Notes: generated from the sequence alone by a model not told the origin. Numbered from the stretch's first letter, positions 35,594-44,776 are shown. The stretch is 64,000 nt of DNA from Streptomyces spongiicola (GCF_003122365.1 NZ_CP029254.1:1751001-1815000), one strand, 5' to 3'. Program-made: numbers and translations.

Positions 35594-37894
35594 TCAGGGG
35601 GTCTCCGCACCACTCGTCCTCGCCGTGCAGAACGCCACGGTCAGATCCCGGACGAGGGCCTTGCGCTCGTAGTCGTCGAATTCCACCAGGCCGCGCAGGG
35701 TGAGCCGCTGCACCGTGTCGTCCACCGCGTCGACCACCGAGCCGAGCACGGTGTCGCGGCGCTCGGCCTCCAGGACCGCGACCCGGCAGCGCCGCATGGC
35801 CGCGGCCACCTCGGGCGCGTACTCGATCCGCGTCGGCTGCACCGAGAAGACGTCGATGCCGACCGGGGCGCACTCCGCCGCGAGCGTCTTGGTCAGGGCG
35901 TCGCCCACGGCCTCGGCGTTGCGGAGCGTCGGACGCAGTTCGAGCGCGGGACCCCCGCCGGCCGGAGGGGCGGAGGCGTCGGCCGGAAGCCGGGAGAACA
36001 CCCGGGGCAGGGCCGCCTCCACCTGCTCCCGGAGATACGACTCGTGGTCCGCGAGCCCGAGTACGGCCCTGGCCGTGTCCCTGACCCGCCACACCACGAG
36101 GACGACCGCCTCGAGTGCGGTCCCGTCCGCGTCGACCGACGGCATGGGTTCGCTGCGCCAGTGCCGGAGCCGTACGTCCACCCGCCTGCGGAGCAGCAGC
36201 GGGCTCACCCACAGAAGACCGCTGCGGCGGACGGTACCGCGGTACTCCCCGTACAGCGTCAGCACCCAGGCGTGGCCCACCTTGCCGCGGGCGAGCCCGC
36301 CGAGCGTGAACAGCGCGACGGTGAGGGACACGGCGAGCAGGACCCAGTGCGCGAACCCGAGTCCGGCGTAGGGCCGTTCGCCCAGTCCGAAGAACGTCGT
36401 CACCTCGGGCGGGAAGGCCCCCGCCCAGTGCAGCACGGCCACGCAGCCGACGAGGGAGAGGGCCCCGGCGAGCAGGGCCGCCCAGCCGGGCAGAACCGGG
36501 CCGGGCCGCTCCGTCAGCCTGGGGTCGGGCGGGGGAACGGCCCGCCTGCCGGACCGCCCGGCGTTCGGCGCGGAGCGGCGCCCGGCGGGAAGTGCCACCG
36601 CGGGCATGGCGATGGTGTCCGGCCCACCGTCGCCGTCGGCATCCCGCCTCGGCCCGTCGGCACCCGGGCCGCTCCGGTCCTCCTTGAGCCACCCGGCGGC
36701 CGCGGGGTCGGTCGTCCCGTCGTGCGGGCGGGCGGCGGCCGCGCCGTCGGCCACATCCTTCCGCCCGCCCGGATCGGTCTTCTCCGCCGCGCCCCGGGCG
36801 CCCGCCCCGGCGGACGCGACGGCGTCCCGGTAGAGCAGATGGACGGGAATGGCGCCGGTGGTCTCGGTGCCGATGACGACCGTCCGGCGACCGCCCGCGC
36901 CGCTGAACTGCCGCTCGAAGCGCTGGGTCGCGGGCGCGGTGCCGGGCACACCGCCCGCCGTCGCCCCACCGGCATCGGACGGGACGTCCGGGTGGGTGCC
37001 GTCGGCGGTGGGACCGGGCGACGTGGGACCGAGAGAGGTGGGACCGGGCGACGTGGGACCGAGAGAGGTGGGACCGGGCGACGTGGGACCGAGAGAGGTG
37101 GGGCCGAGAGAGGTGGGACCGGGCGTCGCGGGGGCTGCCGGCGTGGAGGCCGCCGCCGTTGCACCGGGCGAGGTGAGACCGGCGGTGGTCGCACCGGCCA
37201 CGGTCGCAGCAGACACGATCGCACCGGCCGCGGTCGCAGCAGAGCCGGTGAGAGCGGGCCCGGCGGTATCGACCGCCGCGGGGTCCGCCCCGGACCAGCC
37301 ACCCCCCGACGCCTCCTGAGCGGGGGCGGGCAGTCCGCCACCAGCGGACGCGCCGTGCCCGGCGCCGCCGTACGCGCCCGAGAGGGCGTACGCGTCAGGG
37401 GCACCGGACGAGTCGAGGCCGGCGAGGCGGTCGGGAGCTGCGTGTCCGTCAGGGACACCGAGCACGTCGAAGGTACCGAGCGGGGTGAGCGGGGTGAGCG
37501 CTCGGTGCACATCGCGAGCGCTCGGCGCGCCGGACGTGCCCGGCGAGTCGGGGGCGCCCGGGGCCGCCCCCGGCGGACTCGAGATACCGGCCCGGGCGGG
37601 CGTGCTGAACGGCTTGAGAACGCCATGCGCGCAGACGGCGCCGAGTGCGTCGGCGGCGGCGCCGGACGCGCCCGGCGAGTCGGACGCCCGCTGGCCCGAG
37701 TGGGCCCCGGGCAGGTGCGCGCCGGGGGCCGTGAAGCCCGCGGCGGGGAGCCCCGCGCTGCGGACGGCGGCCGGGGCGGCGGTCAGCCGGCCGAGTGTGA
37801 GGGAAGAACCCGGTGGGTCCTCGGAGTAGGGGGTTGTCGGGGTCACCGCGGTCGCCTCCTCGCGGGGTCGGTGCACATCGGACTTGTTGATCAT
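35594..37894 (-). CDS. SPFH/band-7 membrane protein with long disordered N-terminus
   Basis: 766 residues: ~470 residues of Ala/Gly/Pro/Thr-rich low-complexity sequence including GPTS(P/L) repeats, then two hydrophobic segments (about 485-545) and an SPFH domain (about 555-760; VLTLYGEYRGTVRRSGLLWVSP, IGVDVFSVQPTRIEYAPEVAAAM). SPFH proteins scaffold membrane microdomains. ATG 37894 overlaps the stop of the NlpC/P60 gene as ATGA; GTG 37846, with AGGAGG 8 nt upstream, is a serious alternative start. Three perfect 30-bp repeats (37011-37100) encode part of the GPTS array. The disordered half is unusual for SPFH proteins. Confidence 0.85.
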   Translation of the reverse strand: MINKSDVHRPREEATAVTPTTPYSEDPPGSSLTLGRLTAAPAAVRSAGLPAAGFTAPGAHLPGAHSGQRASDSPGASGAAADALGAVCAHGVLKPFSTPARAGISSPPGAAPGAPDSPGTSGAPSARDVHRALTPLTPLGTFDVLGVPDGHAAPDRLAGLDSSGAPDAYALSGAYGGAGHGASAGGGLPAPAQEASGGGWSGADPAAVDTAGPALTGSAATAAGAIVSAATVAGATTAGLTSPGATAAASTPAAPATPGPTSLGPTSLGPTSPGPTSLGPTSPGPTSLGPTSPGPTADGTHPDVPSDAGGATAGGVPGTAPATQRFERQFSGAGGRRTVVIGTETTGAIPVHLLYRDAVASAGAGARGAAEKTDPGGRKDVADGAAAARPHDGTTDPAAAGWLKEDRSGPGADGPRRDADGDGGPDTIAMPAVALPAGRRSAPNAGRSGRRAVPPPDPRLTERPGPVLPGWAALLAGALSLVGCVAVLHWAGAFPPEVTTFFGLGERPYAGLGFAHWVLLAVSLTVALFTLGGLARGKVGHAWVLTLYGEYRGTVRRSGLLWVSPLLLRRRVDVRLRHWRSEPMPSVDADGTALEAVVLVVWRVRDTARAVLGLADHESYLREQVEAALPRVFSRLPADASAPPAGGGPALELRPTLRNAEAVGDALTKTLAAECAPVGIDVFSVQPTRIEYAPEVAAAMRRCRVAVLEAERRDTVLGSVVDAVDDTVQRLTLRGLVEFDDYERKALVRDLTVAFCTARTSGAETP
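37011..37100. repeat. three perfect 30-bp tandem repeats within the SPFH gene
   Basis: Copies at 37011-37040, 37041-37070 and 37071-37100, with degenerate half-copies on both sides. In frame on the minus strand each encodes ten residues (GPTSPGPTSL permuted), so copy-number change would not shift the frame. Confidence 0.92.
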
Positions 37895-39717
37895 GAGAAG
37901 AGCCGTCGCCAGGTCTCGGGGCCGGGGTAGCCGTCCGCCGCCGCGCCCCGCCAGCCCTGGGCGCGCTGGAACGCCTCGGTGCTGCGGCGGTCGGCGTCGC
38001 CCCAGCGCGGCCCGGGGCGGGGGGAGTGGTGCCGGTCGAAGCCCCGCTTCACCAACTGCCCGCGCAGGGCGTCCACATGGCCGCTGGAGCTACCGGGGCG
38101 GAAGTGGCGGTGGCCGGGGAAGGCCGGTGGGGCGGTATCGGTGGCACCGGCACCGGCACCGGCACCGGCGGTGGCCCTGGCAGTGGCCCCGGCACCGACC
38201 GGGGGCGCGGTGGCCGGGGGTGCGGCCCTGTGCGGAGCTGCCGCTGCCGCCGGTGCGGTAGCGGACCGGGCGGGAGCGCCCGCCGCGGACACTGCGGCTC
38301 GGGGCCCGGCCGGCGCCGATCCCGCCGCGTGCCCGGGCCCGGCCGGAGGAGCCGCGGTGCGACCGGACGCTGCGGCTCGGGGCCGGACCGCCGGGGTCGG
38401 CGCCGCCCTACTGCCCGTGCCGTTCACCAGAAGGCTCCAGGTGCCCGGTCCGGGCAACCCGTCCGCCTCGGCGCCCGTCCAGCCCTGGGCGCGTTGGAAC
38501 GCCTGGATGGCCTGCCGGTGCGCCTCTCCCCAGCGCGACCCCGGACCGGCGGCGCCGCCGACGTCGAAGCCGTACTCCGCCAGCAGTCTGCCGAGCAGGG
38601 CGATGTACGAGTTGTCCTCGCCGGGACCGAAGTGCCCCGGGCCGGGGAACACGGTCCCCCCGCCTACGGTCCCCCCGCCTCCCGCGAGCTGCCCGTCCGC
38701 GGGTGCCTCGCCCTTCAGGGCCTTGTAGCGGTAGGCCTCGTAGCGGTCGGAGTTGCTCCAGTAGGCCATGGGCGTGACCTGCCGGCGGGTGTGCGGCTTG
38801 GCCTGCTCGTAGGCGACGTACCCGGTCTGCGCGTCGTCCGCCCAGCCCCCGAAGATCGTCACATGGGAGCCCTGGGACGGATCGCCCTCGTTGTGGAAGA
38901 GCAGGATGTCGCCGGGTCGCAGGTCCTTGCGTTCGATGAGTGTCCCGAACTCGGCGAGGCTGCCCGTCCATTCGTTGCCCGGCAGGTGCCAGGCCATGGA
39001 GACGTAACCCGAGCAGTCCTGCCGGTAGCCGTCCGCCCAGTACCCGCTCATGGAGTACGGGACCTTGGCGTTCACCCAGCGCTTCGCCCGGCTCATGATG
39101 TCGGCGCGGGTCATCGTGCGCAGGCCGGCGGTTCCGGCGGGACCGGCGGCCGGCCCGCCGTGCAGCGGCTCCTGGCCGCCCTGCGGAGTGTCCGGGCCGT
39201 GGCCCGGCTCTCGCCCGGTCACGGCCGGGCCCCCGGTCCGGAGAGGGTCCGCGGCAGCGCGGTCCGCCCCGGCGGGGCCCACTCGTACGCGGTCCGCCCC
39301 CGCGCGGTCCATCCCGTCCGCCCCCGCGCGGTCCATCCCGGCACGGTCCGCCCGCGGCCGCGGCCGGGCGGATGCCCGGGCCGACTGCGGCCGGTCCTGC
39401 TCCGCACGGGGGTGCGCCCCGCCCGGCCGTGACACGGACGGCCGGGGCGCGGGCGGCGCGGTCCGGGGTGCCGCCGCCTCCGGGCCCGGTGGCGGGGAAG
39501 GCCGCGCTCCGGCGTCGGCGAACGCCCCCGAGCCCCCGCCGCCCAGTACCGCTCCCGCCGCGGTGACCAGGACGAGAGCGCGGCGGGCGCCGTGCGCGGC
39601 CGGACGGCCCCCGGCGCCTGCCGGCAGGGTGCGGGCCCGTTCCCTCCGCTGCCGGGCACAGCCAGGGCAGACGCAGTCGCCGGCCGGCTCGTACTCCTCG
39701 AACACCGGAACGGTCAT
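37891..39717 (-). CDS. NlpC/P60-type cell-wall hydrolase with two peptidoglycan-binding repeats
   Basis: 608 residues: a Cys-containing cytoplasmic start (CVCPGC), a hydrophobic segment (about 45-66), a Pro/Arg/Ala linker with DRAGADRM-like repeats, then a catalytic domain with Cys235 in QDCSGYVSMAW and His285 in GSHVTIFGGW. Two repeats near 375-425 and 550-608 follow (GPGHFGPG…FQRAQGWTGAEADG; RHFRPGSS…FQRAQGWRGAAADG). It should act outside the membrane on peptidoglycan peptides. Its stop overlaps the SPFH ATG. Upstream is an AT-rich promoter-like stretch (39750-39790). Confidence 0.87.
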   Translation of the reverse strand: MTVPVFEEYEPAGDCVCPGCARQRRERARTLPAGAGGRPAAHGARRALVLVTAAGAVLGGGGSGAFADAGARPSPPPGPEAAAPRTAPPAPRPSVSRPGGAHPRAEQDRPQSARASARPRPRADRAGMDRAGADGMDRAGADRVRVGPAGADRAAADPLRTGGPAVTGREPGHGPDTPQGGQEPLHGGPAAGPAGTAGLRTMTRADIMSRAKRWVNAKVPYSMSGYWADGYRQDCSGYVSMAWHLPGNEWTGSLAEFGTLIERKDLRPGDILLFHNEGDPSQGSHVTIFGGWADDAQTGYVAYEQAKPHTRRQVTPMAYWSNSDRYEAYRYKALKGEAPADGQLAGGGGTVGGGTVFPGPGHFGPGEDNSYIALLGRLLAEYGFDVGGAAGPGSRWGEAHRQAIQAFQRAQGWTGAEADGLPGPGTWSLLVNGTGSRAAPTPAVRPRAAASGRTAAPPAGPGHAAGSAPAGPRAAVSAAGAPARSATAPAAAAAPHRAAPPATAPPVGAGATARATAGAGAGAGATDTAPPAFPGHRHFRPGSSSGHVDALRGQLVKRGFDRHHSPRPGPRWGDADRRSTEAFQRAQGWRGAAADGYPGPETWRRLFS

Positions 39718-39744
39718 CCCTTACCCCTCCAGATCCACCGCTCT

Positions 39745-39800
39745 CTCCCGTCATGACAAACTGCATTTTGACTGAACAAAGCGAAAAAACGACCATCCGA
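39745..39800 (-). promoter_or_regulatory. AT-rich promoter region of the NlpC/P60-SPFH unit
   Basis: A stretch far more AT-rich than the rest of the window (CTGCATTTTGACTGAACAAA followed by GCGAAAAAACG) lies 28-80 bp before the NlpC/P60 start. No standard -35/-10 pair is certain; the composition suggests a regulated promoter. Confidence 0.45.
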
Positions 39801-39870
39801 CAGGCCGGAAGGCGCAAGGAAATGGTCGGGAGCATCGCCGGGGGTCCGGTAGGGTTCTGCGGGTCGGCAG

Positions 39871-39944
39871 GCGCCGCTAGCTCAGTTGGTTAGAGCAGCT
39901 GACTCTTAATCAGCGGGTCCGGGGTTCGAGTCCCTGGCGGCGCA
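39871..39944 (+). tRNA. tRNA-Lys (anticodon CTT), copy 3
   Basis: Identical 74-nt tRNA to copies 1 and 2. Upstream TAGGGT (39850-39855) is a possible -10. It sits between the divergent NlpC/P60 gene and the cslA region. Confidence 0.97.
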
Positions 39945-39966
39945 CCAGCGAGCAGTTCGCCGACCC

Positions 39967-39996
39967 GGGCGTCCTCGGTTTCCGAGGACGCCCTTT
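39967..39996 (+). terminator. terminator after tRNA-Lys copy 3
   Basis: A perfect 12-bp stem GGGCGTCCTCGG/CCGAGGACGCCC with loop TTT and a following TTT, 22 nt after the tRNA. Confidence 0.92.
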
Positions 39997-40630
39997 CGCA
40001 TGGGCGCCGCATCCCGCGCGGCGCCGGGGCGACGGGTGTCGCGCAGGAGCGGTACGACGAGTGCGGTGGCATCCGAAGACCGGCGGGCGCCGGCGGCGGG
40101 GCGGCGACGGGGGCGGGGCGGGCGCCTCGGATCACGCCGGACCGGCACGTCCGCCCCGCCTGCCGTGCCTGCCCCGCCCGTCCCGCCTGCCGTGCCTGCC
40201 CCGCCCGTCCCGCCTGCCCTGCCCGCCTGCCACAGCTACCGTGCCCGCCACGTCCGCCACGTCCGCCACAGCTACCGCGCCCGGAGCGACGCGGCGGAGC
40301 GGCGGAGCGGCCGCGAACGCCCTTGCGATCACGCCCCCGCTCCGGGACCCTGTCCTCTGAGTCCGCGGCCCCAAGGGGGCAGCGGGCTCAGACAGTTGCG
40401 ACTTGCGGTGATTCGAGCAGTTTCTCCGGCCGCGGCCGGCCCGTGACGGGGGTCCCGTTCGTCGTCGGACGCGGAGACGGGCATCATGCAACCGGAAGAC
40501 CATCGTCTTCTGTCTACGGATACGGTGGTCAGCCGATGATGCGTCCGGTACCGGCTGGCCATGGGGAGCCGCGGTCCGGACCCGACCGAACGATCACGCA
40601 GCCAGCAGGCGTGCGGGGGGAATGAAACGT
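39997..40630. repeat. long leader region of cslA with 27-bp tandem repeats
   Basis: No gene is supported. Two perfect copies of a 27-bp unit (core GCCGTGCCTGCCCCGCCCG) at 40159-40185 and 40186-40212, then a partial copy and CGTCCGCCACAGCTACCG-like repeats to about 40280. The right half (40380-40630) has lower GC content and probably holds the cslA promoter, but I cannot fix its hexamers. Confidence 0.6.
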
Positions 40631-42574
40631 ATGACGTCGACGCCGACCGGCGCACGGCCGCAGGACGACGATCCTTCCCGGACCACGCAGCTTCGGGTTC
40701 CCCCGCAGCTCAGGACCGGGAGCCACCGGTCGCGCCCCAAGAAGGCGCTGCCGAGGTACGACTACGAGCACTACAGCCGGCTGGCCGGTCCCCTGACCCA
40801 GCCGGACCCGTCGAAGCCGTACCGGGTGCAGTACCGGTCGCTGCTGTCGCAGGAGCAGCACCGCGTCCGGGCCGCCCTGCTCCTCGGCGCCGCACCGCTG
40901 GTCTCGCTGGGCCTGTTCGTCTGGCTGATGCAGCCGCAGCACTGGACCGAGCGGGACCCCAACCTCGACAACGAGCTGCTGCTCTGGCTCGACGTGGTCA
41001 TGCTGGTGTCGATCGGCCTGATCGAGCTCTTCCGCACGATGAACGTCCTGTCGAACGCGCATGCCACCCTCGTCGCGCGTGACCCGGTACCCGTCGTACC
41101 GGAGTCGGGCACCCGCGTCGCCTTCCTCACCTCCTTCGTGCCGGGCAAGGAGCCCCTGGAGATGGTGACGAAGACGCTCGAGGCGGCCGTGAGGATCCGG
41201 CACCGCGGACTGATGCACGTGTGGCTGCTCGACGAGGGCGACGACCCGGCCGTCAAGGAGGTCTGCGCACGGCTCGGCGTCCACCACTTCTCCCGCAAGG
41301 GCGTGGCCAAGTGGAACCAGGAGAAGGGCGCCCACCGGGCCAAGACCAAGCACGGCAACTACAACGCCTGGCTCGAGGCGCACGGCGGCGACTACGACTT
41401 CTTCGCGTCCGTCGACACCGACCACGTGCCGCTGCCGAACTACCTGGAGCGGATGCTCGGGTACTTCCGCGACCCGGACGTCGGGTTCGTGATCGGCCCC
41501 CAGGTCTACGGCAACTACGACACTTTCGTCACCAAGGCGGCCGAGTCCCAGCAGTTCCTCTTCCACGCCCTGATCCAGCGTGCCGGCAACCGCTACGGCG
41601 CCCCCATGTTCGTCGGCACCTCCAACGCCGTGCGCATCAGCGCCATCAAGCAGATCGGCGGCCTGTACGACTCGATCACCGAGGACATGGCCACCGGCTT
41701 CGAGATGCACCGGGCCAGGAACCCGGCCACCGGCAACAAGTGGCGGTCCGTCTACACCCCGGACGTGCTGGCCGTCGGTGAGGGCCCGTCCGCCTGGACC
41801 GACTTCTTCACCCAGCAGCTGCGCTGGTCCCGCGGCACCTACGAGACGATCCTCAAGCAGTACTGGAGGGGCTTCGGCAGCCTGCCGGCCGGGAAGCTCT
41901 TCAACTACACCATGATGATCATCTTCTACCCGATGTCGGCCCTCAACTGGATTCTGGCGGCGCTCAGCTGCGCGCTGTTCCTGGGCATGGGCGCCTCGGG
42001 TGTGCAGATCGACCCGGCCGTCTGGATGATGCTGTACGGCAACGCCTCCGCCCTGCAGATCGGCCTCTACATCTGGAACCGCCGCCACAACGTCTCGCCC
42101 CACGAACCCGAGGGCTCCGGCGGTCTGGCCGGTATGGTGATGTCCGCGCTCTCCGCACCGATCTACGCACGCTCCCTGATGGACGCCGCACTGCGCCGCA
42201 AGAGCAAGTTCGTGGTGACGCCCAAGGGCGACTCCTCCAGCCCGGACACGCTCTTCGGCACGTTCCGCATCCATCTCTTCTTCATCATGATCTTCGGCGG
42301 CTCGCTCGCCTCCTCGTTCTGGTTCGGGCACGACCACCCGGCGATGATCACCTGGGCCGGTCTGGCCCTGCTGATCACGGCGGCACCCGTCTTCGCCTGG
42401 CGGTACGGCATCCGCGAGGAGCGGAAGAAGCGGCGGGGTCGGCGCCGTGCGAAGCCGGGGACGGGCGGCGGTGCCTCCGAGGCCGAGCCGCCGGCAGCCC
42501 CTGAGCAGCAGCCGCGCCAGTGGGCCCCCGCGGACCAGACCATGCAGATCGCCCTTGGGGGACGAAAGAAATGA
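40631..42574 (+). CDS. cslA: cellulose-synthase-like glycosyltransferase of the hyphal-tip glucan
   Basis: 647-residue GT2 membrane protein: two N-terminal membrane spans, then the glycosyltransferase domain with D201 (DEGDD), D262-x-D264 (DTDH), D352 (TED) and Q395-Q-L-R-W399, all the processive beta-glycan synthase residues. Four or more C-terminal spans and a basic, Pro/Ala-rich tail follow. ATG 40631 is favoured since GGGGGG lies at good spacing; ATG 40622 is nine bases earlier. In S. coelicolor/lividans CslA makes a beta-glucan at growing tips with GlxA and is needed for normal hyphae and attachment. It overlaps glxA by ATGA. Confidence 0.95.
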   Translation: MTSTPTGARPQDDDPSRTTQLRVPPQLRTGSHRSRPKKALPRYDYEHYSRLAGPLTQPDPSKPYRVQYRSLLSQEQHRVRAALLLGAAPLVSLGLFVWLMQPQHWTERDPNLDNELLLWLDVVMLVSIGLIELFRTMNVLSNAHATLVARDPVPVVPESGTRVAFLTSFVPGKEPLEMVTKTLEAAVRIRHRGLMHVWLLDEGDDPAVKEVCARLGVHHFSRKGVAKWNQEKGAHRAKTKHGNYNAWLEAHGGDYDFFASVDTDHVPLPNYLERMLGYFRDPDVGFVIGPQVYGNYDTFVTKAAESQQFLFHALIQRAGNRYGAPMFVGTSNAVRISAIKQIGGLYDSITEDMATGFEMHRARNPATGNKWRSVYTPDVLAVGEGPSAWTDFFTQQLRWSRGTYETILKQYWRGFGSLPAGKLFNYTMMIIFYPMSALNWILAALSCALFLGMGASGVQIDPAVWMMLYGNASALQIGLYIWNRRHNVSPHEPEGSGGLAGMVMSALSAPIYARSLMDAALRRKSKFVVTPKGDSSSPDTLFGTFRIHLFFIMIFGGSLASSFWFGHDHPAMITWAGLALLITAAPVFAWRYGIREERKKRRGRRRAKPGTGGGASEAEPPAAPEQQPRQWAPADQTMQIALGGRKK

Positions 42575-44523
42575 GTGCACTTCCCGTCCGGCCGAACCAC
42601 CGCAAGAACCGGGCCCGGCGGATCCTGATCGGCGCGGCGGTCGTGGCGGCGATCGCCGGGTTCAACGGACCCGCGATGTACCGGTACGGCTCGGAGCGGT
42701 ACCACGAGTACAAGATCGACCAGCCCGAGTACAAGGCGGCGAACGGCCGGTGGGACCTCCTCGACGTCCCCGCCGAGTACAAGATCAACACGATCCACGC
42801 GGCCCTGCTGCACACCGGCAAGGTGCTGCTGATCGCGGGCTCCGGCAACAACCAGAAGAACTTCGACGCCAAGAAGTTCGAGTCGGTGCTGTGGGACCCG
42901 GAGACGAACGAGTTCAAGCACATACACACGCCCAAGGACATGTTCTGCGCCGGGCACACCCAGCTGCCCGACGGCAAGCTGCTGGTCGCGGGCGGCACCA
43001 AGCGGTACGAGAAGCTCGAGGGCGACGTCACCAAGGCCGGCGGCCTGATGATCGTCCACAACGAGGACCCCGACAAGCCGATCACCCTGCCCGCGGGCAC
43101 CAGGTTCACCGGCAAGGAGAACGGCAAGACCTTCGTCTCCAAGGACCCGGTCCTCGTCGAGAAGGCGAAGAAGATCTTCGACAAGGAGACGGGCCGCTTC
43201 CTGCGGACCGAGGCGGGCCTCGGCCGGATCTACGTCGAGGCCCAGAAGTCCGGCAAGCGCTACGAGACCGGCACCGAGGACAACTACCGGGTGCACGGCC
43301 TCAAGGGCTCTGACAACCGGAACGTCTACGGCATCGCGCAGAAGCTCGCCCTCGACAAGAAGGACTTCCAGGGCATCAAGGAGGCCTACGAGTTCGACCC
43401 GGTCGCGGAGAAGTACATCACCGTCGACCCGATGAACGAGGCCCGCTGGTATCCCACCCTCACCACGCTGGCGGACGGCAGGGTGCTGTCCCTGTCCGGA
43501 CTGGACGAGATCGGCCAGATCGTCCCCGGCAAGGACGAGATCTACGACCCCGAGACGAAGAAGTGGGAGTACACCGGCTTCGAGCGGCGCTTCCCGACCT
43601 ATCCCGCGATCTTCCTGATGGACAACGGGAAGCTCTTCTACTCCGGCTCCAACGCCGGATACGGCCCGGCGGACGTGGGCCGCGACCCCGGGGTCTGGGA
43701 CCTGGACGGCAACAAGTTCACCAAGGTCCCCGGACTGAGCGACCCGGACCTGATGGAGACCTCGGCGACCGTGATGCTGCCGCCCGCCCAGGACCAGCGG
43801 TTCATGGTGATCGGAGGCGGCGGGGTCGGCGAGTCCGAGAAGTCCAGTGAGAAGTCGCGGCTGGTCGACCTCAAGGACCCGAACCCCCGCTTCGAGGACG
43901 GCGCCTCGCTCGACAAGGGCACGCGCTACCCGAGCGCCTCGCTCCTGCCGGACGACAGCGTGCTGGTCACCGGCGGCTCCGAGGACTACCGGGGCCGCAG
44001 CGGTTCCAACGTTTTGGAGGCGCGCACCTACGACCCCGGGACCGGGAAGTACACGAGGGTCGCCGACCCCCGGGTCGGCCGCAACTACCACTCGGGATCC
44101 GTGCTGCTGCCCGACGGCCGCGTGATGATCTTCGGCTCGGACTCCCTCTTCGGCGACGACGCCAACACCAAGCCCGGGGTCTTCGAGCAGCGGATCGAGA
44201 TCTACACCCCGCCCTACCTCTACCGGGACTCGCGGCCCGAGATCGGTGCCGGACCCGAGAAGATCGAACGCGGCGGTTCGGCGACGTTCAAGAGCCCCGG
44301 CGCGGCGAAGCCGGCGTCGGCGAAGCTGATGCGGCCCAGCGCCGTGACGCACGTGACCGACGTCGACCAGCGCTCCATCGCGCTGGAGATGACGAAGACG
44401 GCGGACGGTTTCAGGGTCACCGTGCCGAAGAACCGGTCCCTGGTCCCGTCCGGCTGGTACATGCTGTTCGTGACGGACGACAAGGGCACCCCGTCGGAGG
44501 CGGTCTGGGTCGAGGTCCCGTAG
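42571..44523 (+). CDS. glxA: galactose-oxidase-like mono-copper radical oxidase
   Basis: 650 residues: short cytoplasmic start, one membrane anchor (about 18-35), then Kelch-type beta-propeller repeats and a C-terminal immunoglobulin-like domain. Candidate copper-radical residues are Cys126 (MFCAGHT) for the thioether link, probably with Tyr146, Tyr506-His507 (RNYHS) and His594 (THVTD). These fit the family; the Tyr146 pairing is my inference. In Streptomyces GlxA works with CslA to deposit the tip glucan, and needs copper. The ATG overlaps the cslA stop, so the two are coupled. Confidence 0.95.
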   Translation: MSALPVRPNHRKNRARRILIGAAVVAAIAGFNGPAMYRYGSERYHEYKIDQPEYKAANGRWDLLDVPAEYKINTIHAALLHTGKVLLIAGSGNNQKNFDAKKFESVLWDPETNEFKHIHTPKDMFCAGHTQLPDGKLLVAGGTKRYEKLEGDVTKAGGLMIVHNEDPDKPITLPAGTRFTGKENGKTFVSKDPVLVEKAKKIFDKETGRFLRTEAGLGRIYVEAQKSGKRYETGTEDNYRVHGLKGSDNRNVYGIAQKLALDKKDFQGIKEAYEFDPVAEKYITVDPMNEARWYPTLTTLADGRVLSLSGLDEIGQIVPGKDEIYDPETKKWEYTGFERRFPTYPAIFLMDNGKLFYSGSNAGYGPADVGRDPGVWDLDGNKFTKVPGLSDPDLMETSATVMLPPAQDQRFMVIGGGGVGESEKSSEKSRLVDLKDPNPRFEDGASLDKGTRYPSASLLPDDSVLVTGGSEDYRGRSGSNVLEARTYDPGTGKYTRVADPRVGRNYHSGSVLLPDGRVMIFGSDSLFGDDANTKPGVFEQRIEIYTPPYLYRDSRPEIGAGPEKIERGGSATFKSPGAAKPASAKLMRPSAVTHVTDVDQRSIALEMTKTADGFRVTVPKNRSLVPSGWYMLFVTDDKGTPSEAVWVEVP

Positions 44524-44569
44524 ACCGTACGGCGAACGGCAGGGCGGCGGGGCGGCAGGAAGTCAGACC

Positions 44570-44600
44570 GAAGGGGGCTCCCGCGGCGGGAGCCCCCTTC
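44570..44600. terminator. strong terminator after glxA
   Basis: A 14-bp perfect stem (GAAGGGGGCTCCCG and complement) with loop CGG, 46 bp after the glxA stop. It lies between convergent glxA and the GH6 gene and can serve both. Its 3' arm runs directly into the 17-bp repeat array. Confidence 0.92.
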
Positions 44601-44746
44601 GCGGCGAACACCCCTTCGCGGCGAACACCCCTTCGCGGCGAACACCCCTTCGCGGCGAACACCCCTTCGCGGCGAACACCCCTTCGCGGCGAACACCCCT
44701 TCGCGGCGAACACCCCTTCGCGGCGAACACCCCTTCGCGGCGAACA
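44594..44746. repeat. nine perfect 17-bp tandem repeats
   Basis: The unit CCCCTTCGCGGCGAACA is repeated nine times without error, followed by a degenerate tenth copy. Each unit has the 11-bp dyad TTCGCGGCGAA. The first unit begins in the 3' arm of the glxA terminator. It is not CRISPR because no spacers exist. Confidence 0.97.
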
Positions 44747-44776
44747 CCGCTGCGCGGCGCCTCGGCCGGTCGAGCG

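Noticed and set aside
36044..37930. Plus-strand Gly/Arg-rich open frame opposite the SPFH gene
   Set aside because: Low-complexity shadow of the GPTS repeats; the minus strand carries the recognisable SPFH domain and membrane spans.
39718..39870. c-di-AMP (ydaO-type) riboswitch before the NlpC/P60 gene
   Set aside because: Such riboswitches often precede Streptomyces wall hydrolases, but the 153-bp gap is AT-rich in the middle and lacks the conserved riboswitch blocks I would expect.
44594..44746. CRISPR array or coding repeat
   Set aside because: Nine adjacent 17-bp units without spacers; open frames across them contain only repeats and no start signal.
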